Source: Caldisericota bacterium (GTDB taxonomy: Bacteria > Caldisericota > Caldisericia > Caldisericales > Caldisericaceae). Taken from it: a stretch of 34,924 bases of DNA. The notes beneath the pieces are model-generated. The model saw nothing but the letters and a program-made list of their open reading frames with translations. It did no database searches and was not told where the DNA came from. The position numbers were made by a program, and so were the translations under genes. Positions 1 to 8,640 of the stretch are shown in pieces. The first letter of the stretch is position 1. Each line of letters opens with the position of its first letter. Location: assembly GCA_030621215.1 (NCBI GenBank), contig JAUXIC010000005.1, positions 1 to 34,924 on the forward strand, read 5' to 3'.

Positions 1-2
1 CT

Positions 3-578
3 CTCAATATAGGCAGTGAATTTAATCTTTCTAATTTCCTTGCTGTTTCAGCTTTTGCAATCGAAGAAGGTATCAGTCTGGCTGAGCTTCAAAAATTTGC
101 AAAAGATATACCTGAAATATCCGGGAGAATGAATATTATAAAAACAAAAAAAGGCAAAATCATTGTTGATTTTGCACACAATCCAGCTGAAATAAAAAGA
201 GTGCTGTCATTCCTCAACAGCATTAAGAAGGGTCGCATTATTACAGTAATTGGCGCTGTCGGGTGGTCAACTGAAAAGAAGAGCAGAGAAATAGGAAAAA
301 CAGCCTCGACTCTGAGCGACTTTGTTATTATAACTACAGATGACCCAAGAAACGATGACCCAAAAAAAATTGCAAAAAATATACAAAAGGGAGCAGGCAG
401 TAACGCGAAAATTATTTTAGACAGAAAAAAAGCAATAAAAACGGCCATAAAAGCAATGAAAAATAATGATATAGTAGCCCTGCTTGGCAGAGGGCATGAA
501 AATGAAATGCATTACAAAAACAAAACCGTCTATTTAAATGATTCAGAATACGCAAAAGAGGTTTTGAATGATAATTAA
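3..578 (+). CDS. murE: UDP-N-acetylmuramyl-tripeptide synthetase MurE, C-terminal part (5' end outside window)
   Basis: The gene runs in from the left edge; the frame is open from base 3 with no stop, so the internal ATG at 129 is not the true start. MurE adds the third amino acid of the peptidoglycan stem peptide to UDP-MurNAc-L-Ala-D-Glu in the cytoplasm. The visible part covers the end of the central ATPase domain (a G-E-F-N-L-S-N-F-L-A-V-S-A motif, then the PEISGRM equivalent of the PGR motif) and the C-terminal ligase domain: VDFAHNPAEIKRVL, the substrate-selecting motif in the form TTDDPRNDDPKKI, and LLGRGHENEMHY near the end. The usual DNPR motif reads DDPR here, so the third residue cannot be assigned from sequence alone. 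The 3' end overlaps murF by 11 bases. Confidence 0.93.
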   Translation, partial: LNIGSEFNLSNFLAVSAFAIEEGISLAELQKFAKDIPEISGRMNIIKTKKGKIIVDFAHNPAEIKRVLSFLNSIKKGRIITVIGAVGWSTEKKSREIGKTASTLSDFVIITTDDPRNDDPKKIAKNIQKGAGSNAKIILDRKKAIKTAIKAMKNNDIVALLGRGHENEMHYKNKTVYLNDSEYAKEVLNDN

Positions 579-1944
579 GACTGACGAAATCATCAACAAT
601 ATAGCAGGAAACTGGGAAGGCAAATGGGTAAATGATTTTACCCACTTTTCAATTGACAGCAGACATATAAAAAGCGGAAGTTTTTTCGTTGCACTGAAAG
701 GCCAAAAAGTAGACGGCCATGATTTTATTTCTGATGCAATACGGCAGGGAGCAAAAGGTGTTGCAATACAAAAACCATATAATAAAAATTTCTTCGGAGA
801 TACATTTGTATACAGAGTAGAATCAACAAAGAGCTTCCTTTTATCCGCCGGGGAATTAGCAAGGGAAAAACTCCAAAACAAAATTATAGGGATAACAGGA
901 AGTGCCGGCAAAACCACAACAAAAGAAATGATAGGCCTCATTCTTGCAAAAAAATTTAGCATCGCGGCAACAAAAGGAAACGCAAACACAGAGATATCAA
1001 TCCCCCTGTTTCTTTTAAACGATGTAAACGGAAATGAAAATTATCTTGTGGTAGAAATGGGAATCCAAAAAAGAGGAGATATGGACGCATTAAATAAAAT
1101 CTTGCAGCCAAACATCGCCATTTTGCTAAATATCGGAGATTCCCATTTAGAATTTTTAGAAAACAGAGAGGGCGTCACACAGGAAAAATTCAAACTCATA
1201 CAGTTTGTTGAAGAAAATGGTGGGAAAATAATACTCAACGGGGATGATCCTCTAATACAAAAATTAAGCAGTAAAGTAAATGTGCTGTATTTCAGCACAA
1301 AGGAAAATGGAGAAGTAAGAGGAAACATAATAGAATCAACAGAACAATATATGAAAATAAAATTTTGCTACAAAGACAAATGTTATGTCGATGAGTTTCC
1401 TTTTTCCGGGATACACTTTTTATATGACATGCTGGCATCTCTGTCTCTTGGTGTAATTGCAGGGATTCCCATAGATCAATCAATAGCAGCTTTAAAAACA
1501 TTTTCACCGCCAGCAGGAAGGGGGACAAGTATCTCTCTTTCAAAGGGCATTACAATTATTGATGAAACATACAATTCGAACCCTACTTCACTTGTGGCAA
1601 ACCTTTCACGATTCACAAAACATGAAGCCCCTCTGATTATTATCGTTGGGGATATGCTCGAACTCGGGAAAAATGCAAAATCGCTTCACAGAAAAACAGG
1701 AGAAAGCATTTCAGAAGTGAAACCAAAATTATTAATAAGCATCGGCAGGTACGCCGAAGATGTTTTGTCCGGCGCAAGATTAAGCGGTATAGAACAGGGA
1801 GTCTCATTCACGCACATGAAAGAAGCCAAATCATTTATAAAAGAATTGAAAATTTGCCCAAATTCTGTTATATTCATCAAAGGTTCAAGGGCTATGAAAA
1901 TGGAAGAAATTATCGAAATCCTCAAAGAAAGGTTTGGAAAATAA
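568..1944 (+). CDS. murF: UDP-N-acetylmuramoyl-tripeptide--D-alanyl-D-alanine ligase MurF
   Basis: 458 residues, the usual length for MurF. The enzyme joins D-Ala-D-Ala to UDP-MurNAc-tripeptide with ATP in the cytoplasm, giving the complete pentapeptide precursor. Visible motifs: an N-terminal Mur ligase domain containing IDSRHIKSGSFFVALKG, the ATP loop GITGSAGKTTTKEM at about residues 108-121, GNANTEISIP, VEMGIQKRGDMD, and IDETYNSNPTSL, which starts the C-terminal domain. The ATG start overlaps the end of murE by 11 bases, which suggests translational coupling. The partner enzyme Ddl, which supplies D-Ala-D-Ala, is encoded at 8641-9570 in the same operon. Confidence 0.97.
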   Translation: MIIKTDEIINNIAGNWEGKWVNDFTHFSIDSRHIKSGSFFVALKGQKVDGHDFISDAIRQGAKGVAIQKPYNKNFFGDTFVYRVESTKSFLLSAGELAREKLQNKIIGITGSAGKTTTKEMIGLILAKKFSIAATKGNANTEISIPLFLLNDVNGNENYLVVEMGIQKRGDMDALNKILQPNIAILLNIGDSHLEFLENREGVTQEKFKLIQFVEENGGKIILNGDDPLIQKLSSKVNVLYFSTKENGEVRGNIIESTEQYMKIKFCYKDKCYVDEFPFSGIHFLYDMLASLSLGVIAGIPIDQSIAALKTFSPPAGRGTSISLSKGITIIDETYNSNPTSLVANLSRFTKHEAPLIIIVGDMLELGKNAKSLHRKTGESISEVKPKLLISIGRYAEDVLSGARLSGIEQGVSFTHMKEAKSFIKELKICPNSVIFIKGSRAMKMEEIIEILKERFGK

Positions 1945-1946
1945 AA

Positions 1947-2876
1947 ATGGATAAAATTTTGCTCTTATATGCGCTGATATCGTTTTTGATGGCAATGCCT
2001 CTTTTTATAATTGCAATACCATGGCTTAAAAAAATAAAACTTGTTCAATATCCCCGGGAAGAAGGACCAAAAGAGCACAAAGTAAAAAAGGGAACGCCGA
2101 CCGCCAGTGGGATTATTTTCCTGCTTATACCGACACTGTTCTTGCCCTTTTACCATAGCAAAACATTTTTATTCCTATACCTGGCTTTGATTCTTAATGG
2201 CGTGATTGGATTAATTGACGATATTAAGAGTTCTAAGAAAAAGGAATCTGAAGGACTCCGTCCAAGAATAAAAATCATTCTTCAAATCTTAGTAGCAGTA
2301 TTTTTGTTCACCATAGGAAAAGATTTAATCAGCACGACGGTTGACATAAAAACATGGTCATTCCAAATGGGAAATATATCGTATTTTATCCTGTACCTGC
2401 TTATTATGGTTGGTTCACCCAATGCTTTCAATCTTACAGACGGAATCGACGGATTGCTTGGCAGTTTATCAATCCCTCAATTATTCACGTTCATAATAAT
2501 AGGGGGCATAGCTACTAAAACAATTTCGTCAGTTATTATAGGAACCCTTGTCGCCTACCTATGGTTCAACAAACCAAAAGCAGCTGTTTTTATGGGAGAT
2601 ACAGGATCTCTGGCATTAGGAGGGCTCTTTGGAGCCATGAGTATCATCACTAATTCTGAATTACTGCTGCCAATCATTGCCATCATACCCGTTATAGAAA
2701 CACTTTCAGTAATTATACAGGTTTCTTATTTCAAACTAACTCATGGCAAAAGAGTTTTTAAAATGGCGCCGATACACCACCATCTGGAAAAATCCGGTTG
2801 GAGTGAACTAAAAATAGATTACAGTTTCTTATTAGTCACGATTGTTGCGTGTGTTTTTGCGGTAACACTTTTATGA
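1947..2876 (+). CDS. mraY: Phospho-N-acetylmuramoyl-pentapeptide-transferase MraY
   Basis: Integral membrane enzyme that transfers phospho-MurNAc-pentapeptide to undecaprenyl phosphate, making lipid I. I chose the ATG at 1947, two bases after the murF stop, giving 309 residues that start with a membrane segment; the frame is also open upstream to an ATG at 1854, but that stretch lies inside murF and encodes a charged, non-family sequence. Family motifs are clear: KKGTPTASG (usually KxGTPTMGG), GLIDDIKSS, NAFNLTDGIDGLLGS, VFMGDTGSLALGG and APIHHHLEKSGWSE. Roughly ten hydrophobic segments are present. The Met-Gly of the first motif is replaced by Ala-Ser, a mild variation. Confidence 0.96.
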   Translation: MDKILLLYALISFLMAMPLFIIAIPWLKKIKLVQYPREEGPKEHKVKKGTPTASGIIFLLIPTLFLPFYHSKTFLFLYLALILNGVIGLIDDIKSSKKKESEGLRPRIKIILQILVAVFLFTIGKDLISTTVDIKTWSFQMGNISYFILYLLIMVGSPNAFNLTDGIDGLLGSLSIPQLFTFIIIGGIATKTISSVIIGTLVAYLWFNKPKAAVFMGDTGSLALGGLFGAMSIITNSELLLPIIAIIPVIETLSVIIQVSYFKLTHGKRVFKMAPIHHHLEKSGWSELKIDYSFLLVTIVACVFAVTLL

Positions 2877-2883
2877 GGACGCA

Positions 2884-4221
2884 ATGAAAAAAATACTAAT
2901 TGTGGGAGCAGGAAAAAGCGGCGTCTACGCAGCTCTGCTTGCAAGAAAGCAAGGCTTTGAGCCGTTTGTTACAGAAAATAGTGATGGAGATGAATTTGAA
3001 GAATCAAAAATAATACTTCGCAAAAATAATATAGAGTTTGAATTTGGAACACATTCATTTGATAAAATTAAAAATTTCGAAATGGCAGTAATTTCGCCAG
3101 GTATTCCTTTGCAATCAAAAATAGTGAAAGAAATAGAAAACTGTCGCGTGCCATATATTGGAGAAATGGAGTTCGCATACAAAACAACGCCAACTACTCA
3201 AATAATAAGCATAACAGGTACCAATGGGAAAAGCACCACAACAGCGCTCACTGGCAACATATTTCACTATGCACCCTGCAGCAGCGTAACGGGAGGAAAT
3301 TTAGGCACCCCTTATTCAGAACTTCTATTAAACAACCCGGACCCTGATATCGCTATACTTGAAACAAGTTGTTTCCAATTAGAAACAATAGAGGATTTCC
3401 ACCCAAAAGTAGCAGTATTTCTCAATTTTTCTGAAGATCACCTAAATAGGTACAAAGATATGGAAGAGTATCTGACATCCAAAAAAAGAATTTTCAAAAA
3501 TCAGACACCAGCAGATTTTGCCGTACTAAATGCTGATGCATCTATATCAAAAACGTTGGAGAAAGATATAAACAGCAAGATATTCTACTTCAGCATGACA
3601 AATCCTGTACAAAAAGGCGTATTCCTGCAAAACAACAAAATCGTATTCAAAAATGAAGAAGAAGAAATCATAGGCATTGAATCCATTCGTCTCCCAGGGA
3701 AACACAACATCAGTAATGTTCTGGCAGCTATTCTTTCAGCAAAACTACTCAAAGTAGACAATGAAACAATTAAAAAAGGTGTAGAGACATTTGAAGGGTT
3801 GCCACATCGATTTGAAAAAGTCAGAGAATTAGACGGCGTATTATACATAAATGATTCAAAAGCCACAACACCAGATTCCACGATACAGGCTTTAAATGCA
3901 TTTCATAGTAAAATTATTCTCATCGCTGGAGGAAGTAGCAAAAATAACGATTTTACAGAGCTTACAAAGTTGTTTCCAGACAAATTAAGAAAACTTATCG
4001 TTATAGGCGAAACTGCTGCTGAAATAGCAAATAATGCTATCGACCAGGACTTTAATAATATCATGTTTGCATCAACATTAGAAAAAGCAGTAGAGCTGGC
4101 AAAAAAAATTGCACACCGGGGAGACACTGTCATGCTTTCCCCAGCTTGTGCAAGTTTTGATATGTTTAAAGATTTTGAAGACAGAGGAGATAAATTTAAA
4201 AAAATTGTAAACAGCCTATGA
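2884..4221 (+). CDS. murD: UDP-N-acetylmuramoylalanine--D-glutamate ligase MurD
   Basis: 445 residues, normal for MurD, which adds D-glutamate to UDP-MurNAc-L-Ala. The N-terminus shows a Rossmann-like VGAGKSGVYAALLA, followed by the ATP loop ITGTNGKSTTTALTG at about residue 110, the ETSCFQLETI motif and FLNFSEDHLNRY of the central domain, and YINDSKATTPDSTIQAL and LSPACASFDMF of the C-terminal domain. The ATG follows mraY by seven bases, with a short GAGG ribosome site next to the mraY stop. The stop codon overlaps the ftsW start in an ATGA junction, so the two are probably translationally coupled. Confidence 0.97.
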   Translation: MKKILIVGAGKSGVYAALLARKQGFEPFVTENSDGDEFEESKIILRKNNIEFEFGTHSFDKIKNFEMAVISPGIPLQSKIVKEIENCRVPYIGEMEFAYKTTPTTQIISITGTNGKSTTTALTGNIFHYAPCSSVTGGNLGTPYSELLLNNPDPDIAILETSCFQLETIEDFHPKVAVFLNFSEDHLNRYKDMEEYLTSKKRIFKNQTPADFAVLNADASISKTLEKDINSKIFYFSMTNPVQKGVFLQNNKIVFKNEEEEIIGIESIRLPGKHNISNVLAAILSAKLLKVDNETIKKGVETFEGLPHRFEKVRELDGVLYINDSKATTPDSTIQALNAFHSKIILIAGGSSKNNDFTELTKLFPDKLRKLIVIGETAAEIANNAIDQDFNNIMFASTLEKAVELAKKIAHRGDTVMLSPACASFDMFKDFEDRGDKFKKIVNSL

Positions 4222-5291
4222 ATAAAGAACAAAAAACATCTAATATACATACGCTGTTATTTTTTACATACGCTCTTGTCGGGATAGGATTGCTTATGAA
4301 TTTTAGTATAAGCCCGTCTACATCAACTAATCTAACCCTGACAATTTTCTACAAACAGCTCTTATACGTAGGTGTTGGCACAGCTTCTCTTATTTTGTTC
4401 TCATATTTTAATCATACAAAACTTAAAGACATTTCCACTGTTTTATTTTTCCTCGTTTTGATATCTCTTTTCTTCACGGCTGGAGAAACATCAAGAAGGT
4501 GGCTGTATATAGGACTGCCCTTTGCAATTCAGCCCTCACAATATGCCTCCCTTGCTCTCTCGATACTTATTTCAAAAGTAGTTTCCACAAAATTAAAAGA
4601 AGATTATAACAAAAAAATATACATAATTCTTCTTATAGCAGTACTCCTTATAGCGGGCCTCGTAATTATAGAGCCTGATATGGGTAGCGGGATAATAATA
4701 CTGCTGACATGCGGAGCATTATTATTGGTTAGCGGGATGAAGATAATCGATTTCGGTATTGTCGCAGTGCCTGTAATAATTTTGGGATCCATAGCTATAA
4801 TAAATAATCAAAGCTGGAAAGAAAGAATAATTTTTTTCATTAATCCCTATAGTGCCCCTGCAGGTGAAGGATATCAGGCGCTCCAATCATTCAGGGCAAT
4901 TGCAAGGGGTGGAATATTCGGCACAGGTTTTATGAGAAGCATGTTCAAATACGGAAAGCTCCCGGAAAAAACAGCAGATTTCATATTTGCCATCACGGCA
5001 GAGGAATTTGGCATAGTAGGATGTACTGTAATAATAGCCCTCTTTGTTGCGCTGATATATACAGGATTCAAAATTGCGAAAAATGCAGAAAGCACTTTTT
5101 CCAGATTATTAGCAGTAGGCATTACTTTAAGCATTGCGTTTTCTGCCTTTGTAAATATATCAACAAATATAGGATTGCTTCCAGTTACCGGCATCACATT
5201 GCCATTCATAAGCTTTGGCGGCAACAGCATGTTAGCAAATCTTACAGGTATTGGCATTCTTATAAACATAGCGAAAAAGAGTGGCGAGTAA
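4218..5291 (+). CDS. ftsW: SEDS-family peptidoglycan glycosyltransferase FtsW
   Basis: Polytopic membrane protein of 357 residues with about nine to ten hydrophobic segments. SEDS proteins polymerise lipid II glycans together with a class B penicillin-binding protein; the position between murD and murG is the classical ftsW place, so FtsW is preferred over RodA or SpoVE. Family motifs include RRWLYIGLPFAIQPSQYA, IEPDMGSGIII, GEGYQALQSFRAIARGG, TADFIFAITAEEFGIVG, and the C-terminal NIGLLPVTGITLPFISFGG. It overlaps murD by four bases. No class B penicillin-binding protein gene lies in this window. Confidence 0.95.
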   Translation: MNKEQKTSNIHTLLFFTYALVGIGLLMNFSISPSTSTNLTLTIFYKQLLYVGVGTASLILFSYFNHTKLKDISTVLFFLVLISLFFTAGETSRRWLYIGLPFAIQPSQYASLALSILISKVVSTKLKEDYNKKIYIILLIAVLLIAGLVIIEPDMGSGIIILLTCGALLLVSGMKIIDFGIVAVPVIILGSIAIINNQSWKERIIFFINPYSAPAGEGYQALQSFRAIARGGIFGTGFMRSMFKYGKLPEKTADFIFAITAEEFGIVGCTVIIALFVALIYTGFKIAKNAESTFSRLLAVGITLSIAFSAFVNISTNIGLLPVTGITLPFISFGGNSMLANLTGIGILINIAKKSGE

Positions 5292-5292
5292 A

Positions 5293-6372
5293 ATGAAAAT
5301 ACTTATTGCAGGCGGAGGGACAGGAGGCCATATTTATCCAGTTGTTTCAATCGCAAAAACATTTATAAAAAACGGAGATGAAGTTGTTCTTGTTGGAAGA
5401 AAAAACAGTAAAGAAGAAAATATATACAAAACACATAAACTTTACACAAGAACAATGGAATCCGCTGCGCTCGAATTTAGTCCAAAAAAGTTTTTAAAAT
5501 TTGTACACAAAGCAAGTATTGGAATCAAAGAGGCCTATCAAACACTGAGAGAAGAAAAGATTGACGCAGTAATTGGAGCCGGTGGATATGTTTCAGCGCC
5601 TATAGTCTTTGCAGCAATAACAAAAAATATACCCGTATTTCTCTATGAACAGAACATTGTGCCAGGCCGTGCTAACAGATTGTTTGCAAAAAAAAGCAAG
5701 CAGATCTTTATGGGCTTCCCTGATATTTATGGCTTTTTTGACACAGAGAAAACAGTTTTTAGCGGCAATCCTGTAAGAAAGGAAATTACTAACATAAAAA
5801 GAAAAGATGCATTAAATTTCTTTAAGTTTGACGACAAACCTACACTCCTCGTTCTCGGAGGAAGTGGGGGAGCAAAAAAAATAAACGATGTATTTTCAAA
5901 AATCATAAAAAAACTTTTGCTTAAGAGTAATATTCAAATCATATTTATAACAGGAGAGCGGGATTACCAGACCATAGTTAAAAAAAATAAAGCTCTTTCG
6001 CAAAGGGTAAAAATAATACCATATTTAGAAGAGGCGGAATATGCTATTGGAGCAGCCAATTTTTCAATATCAAGAGCCGGAGCAATGACTCTTACTGAAC
6101 TAACGAAAAAGGGAGTTCCAGGAATTATCATACCATACCCCCATGCCAGAGACGATCATCAAGAAAAAAATGCACTTTTTCTCAAAAGTAAAGGATGTAT
6201 AGAACTTATAAAAGAATCAACGTTATCAGAGAGCATACTGCTAAATAAAATTATTTACTATCTTACCCATCCCGATATAATAAAAACAATGAAAAAGAAT
6301 ACAGAAGGAATATTCCCGGAAAATAGTGAAGAAATTATGTATGATAAAATCAGGAGCGAAATAAATGAGTAA
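5293..6372 (+). CDS. murG: UDP-GlcNAc:lipid I N-acetylglucosaminyltransferase MurG
   Basis: GT-B fold enzyme on the inner face of the membrane that converts lipid I to lipid II. I chose the ATG at 5293 because MurG proteins normally begin MKILIAGGGTGGH, exactly as here; an in-frame GTG at 5281 would add four residues and cannot be excluded. The protein is then 359 residues. Motifs: GGGTGGHIYP (acceptor-side loop), GAGGYVSAPIV, YEQNIVPGRANRL, VLGGSGGAKKIN starting the donor domain, and ISRAGAMTLTELTKKGVPG with HARDDHQEKNA, which bind UDP-GlcNAc. The 3' end overlaps murC by eight bases. Confidence 0.96.
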   Translation: MKILIAGGGTGGHIYPVVSIAKTFIKNGDEVVLVGRKNSKEENIYKTHKLYTRTMESAALEFSPKKFLKFVHKASIGIKEAYQTLREEKIDAVIGAGGYVSAPIVFAAITKNIPVFLYEQNIVPGRANRLFAKKSKQIFMGFPDIYGFFDTEKTVFSGNPVRKEITNIKRKDALNFFKFDDKPTLLVLGGSGGAKKINDVFSKIIKKLLLKSNIQIIFITGERDYQTIVKKNKALSQRVKIIPYLEEAEYAIGAANFSISRAGAMTLTELTKKGVPGIIIPYPHARDDHQEKNALFLKSKGCIELIKESTLSESILLNKIIYYLTHPDIIKTMKKNTEGIFPENSEEIMYDKIRSEINE

Positions 6373-7744
6373 AATATTCTTTGTAGGTATCGGCGGTACG
6401 GGGATGAATAAGCTTGCACTTTTGCTCAAAGATTTCGGTAATGAAATTTTTGGCTCAGACATAAAAAGCAGCAGAGAAACAGAAAAATTACAAAATGAAG
6501 GAATTAATATCTACATAGGGCATAATAAAAACCACATAAATAAAAATATTGATATTGTAATTTACTCTTCGGCCATACCTTCTTCAAATGAGGAATTAAT
6601 GCAAGCAAAAAAATTAGGTATTACAATTAAAAAAAGAGGGGAAGCACTTGCCGAAATCACAAAAAAATTTAAAACCATAGTAGTGTCAGGTACTCATGGT
6701 AAAACAACTACAACGTCACTTATTGGGCATATTTTAAAAGAAAATGGCAAAAAAACCAATGTCTATATAGGAGGAGAAGAAGAAAAATTTGACTCATTTA
6801 ATAAAACTGCGGAATTATTTGTTATCGAATCGGATGAAAGCGACAGATCCTTTCTTCTTTTCGAGCCCAAAATTCTTGTAACAACAAATATTGATAATGA
6901 TCATCTCGGAGCATACCAAAATAGCTTCGAAAACTTAAAGCAAGCGTTTAAAACGCTTCAAGATAAATCAGAAAAAAACGTAATATGCAGAGACGACAAA
7001 AATGCCTTTTCTGTTGCAGGCATCAGTGATACAAACACATTCTTTTACAGTATAAAGAATAAAAAAGCACATATCTTTGCAACAAACATCAAATATTCCG
7101 CATCAGGAACAGAATTCGATCTATTTTACTTAAGAAAATTTATAGGAAAAGGATTTATCCCCTCTTACGGTGATAAAAACGTACTCAACGCGCTTGCTGC
7201 AATTTCTGTTGCACATCTTTCCGGGATAAGGATTAAAGACGCATTAACCTCTTTAGAAAGTTTTTCCATGCCAAACAGAAGAATGAAAATAAGAGGAGAG
7301 ATAAAAGGCATTACAGTGATTGATGACCATGCTGACCATCCAACAGAAATTGAATCAACGCTCACTGCAATAAAGAAACATTTCCCGGACAAAAGAATCA
7401 TCGCAGTATTCCAGCCTCACAGATACAGCAGAGTAAATACACTCAAGCAAAACATTGCCAAGCCATTTCACTATGCTGATATCATCCTATCTACAGATAT
7501 TTATCCTGCTTTTGAAACCCCCATAAAAGGTATTAATGGCGATGTAATAAATAAATGGATTAAAGAAAAAAATAAAGAAAAAGAAGTATACTACGGGAAA
7601 CAATTGAAGGATGTCGCACAGATATTGCGAAAAATCTTGAAAAGAAATGATTTAATAGTATTATTAGGACCGGGAGATATAGAAAATTTTTCTCCTTGTT
7701 TAATTAAGCTTTTAAAAGGAGTAGAATGTGAGAAGAAGCATTGA
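6365..7744 (+). CDS. murC: UDP-N-acetylmuramate--L-alanine ligase MurC
   Basis: 459 residues, the expected length. MurC adds the first stem amino acid, L-Ala, to UDP-MurNAc. The N-terminal Rossmann motif FVGIGGTGMNKLA is typical of MurC, followed by YSSAIPSSNEEL, the ATP loop VVSGTHGKTTTTSLIGH at about residues 99-115, VIESDESDRSFL and NIDNDHLGAY. The C-terminal domain has AVFQPHRYSRV and LLGPGDIENF. The motif usually written DDYxHHP reads DDHADHPTEI here, with Tyr changed to His and the first His to Asp. The start lies inside the end of murG. Confidence 0.96.
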   Translation: MSKIFFVGIGGTGMNKLALLLKDFGNEIFGSDIKSSRETEKLQNEGINIYIGHNKNHINKNIDIVIYSSAIPSSNEELMQAKKLGITIKKRGEALAEITKKFKTIVVSGTHGKTTTTSLIGHILKENGKKTNVYIGGEEEKFDSFNKTAELFVIESDESDRSFLLFEPKILVTTNIDNDHLGAYQNSFENLKQAFKTLQDKSEKNVICRDDKNAFSVAGISDTNTFFYSIKNKKAHIFATNIKYSASGTEFDLFYLRKFIGKGFIPSYGDKNVLNALAAISVAHLSGIRIKDALTSLESFSMPNRRMKIRGEIKGITVIDDHADHPTEIESTLTAIKKHFPDKRIIAVFQPHRYSRVNTLKQNIAKPFHYADIILSTDIYPAFETPIKGINGDVINKWIKEKNKEKEVYYGKQLKDVAQILRKILKRNDLIVLLGPGDIENFSPCLIKLLKGVECEKKH

Positions 7745-8639
7745 CAAACTTCGTGAAATAGTAAAAGGTGAAGTGCTTGAAAACGAACCAATGGCAAACC
7801 ATACCTCTTTTCATATCGGAGGGCCAGCACAAATCTTTTGCAAACCAGAAAATTTCGAAGATATCAAAAATACTATTGGATGGACGAAGAGCAACAAACT
7901 GCCTATAATGGCAGTAGGAAATGGAACAAATCTCCTTATTTCAGATAACGGAATAGATGGAGTGGTGATTCAAATTGCCAATAGAATAAAAAATGTCCAA
8001 TTCGACAGAAATACAATCATTGCACAAGGAGGGATATCCCTGCAGGAACTAATTAATAAATCAATGGAGAAGGGGCTCGGAGGAATAGAATTCACAGCAA
8101 AGATTCCAGGTGCAATGGGCGGATCTATCGTAATGAATGCTGGCAGTAATTCTCACTTTATAAGTAAATTCATAAAATACGTTACCGTAATTGGAATAGA
8201 TGGAAAGATACACAAGTTATACCACGATGACCTGAAATTTAACTATAGGTACAGCATCCTGCAAAACGAGCCATTAATTCTTCTGGATGCATTCCTGGTT
8301 TTAGAAAATCAAGATCCCGAAGAGATCAGAAAAAAAGTGGAAATATTCAGCAAAATAAAGAAAGAGCACCAACCTATAGATTATCCGTGTGCTGGTAGTA
8401 TATTCAAAAATCCGCCTACAACATATGCCGGAAAAGTATTGGAAGAAACAAATTGCAAAGGCCTAAGGGTAGGAGATGCAATGATATCAGATATGCATGC
8501 AAATTTTATAATCAATCTGGGAAAAGCAACAGCATCAGATGTAATACACCTTATAAGAAAAGCGCAACAACAAGTGCACAGAAAAAAAGACCTTGTTTTG
8601 GAGCTTGAAATAAAACTTGCAGGTAATTTTAGAAGCTAA
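7728..8639 (+). CDS. murB: UDP-N-acetylenolpyruvoylglucosamine reductase MurB
   Basis: 303 residues. MurB is the FAD/NADPH enzyme that makes UDP-MurNAc from its enolpyruvyl form. The GTG start is supported by an AAAAGGAG ribosome site at 7714-7721, six bases upstream; the nearby ATG at 7726 runs straight into a stop. Motifs: NHTSFHIGGPAQIF, the FAD-binding GNGTNLLISDNGIDGVVI, GIEFTAKIPGAMGGSIVMNAG, the substrate Tyr/Arg region FNYRYSIL, and YPCAGSIFKNPP with the catalytic Ser, plus HANFIIN at the end. It belongs to the shorter MurB type that lacks the extra C-terminal loop of E. coli. It overlaps murC by 17 bases. Confidence 0.96.
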   Translation: MRRSIDKLREIVKGEVLENEPMANHTSFHIGGPAQIFCKPENFEDIKNTIGWTKSNKLPIMAVGNGTNLLISDNGIDGVVIQIANRIKNVQFDRNTIIAQGGISLQELINKSMEKGLGGIEFTAKIPGAMGGSIVMNAGSNSHFISKFIKYVTVIGIDGKIHKLYHDDLKFNYRYSILQNEPLILLDAFLVLENQDPEEIRKKVEIFSKIKKEHQPIDYPCAGSIFKNPPTTYAGKVLEETNCKGLRVGDAMISDMHANFIINLGKATASDVIHLIRKAQQQVHRKKDLVLELEIKLAGNFRS

Positions 8640-8640
8640 A

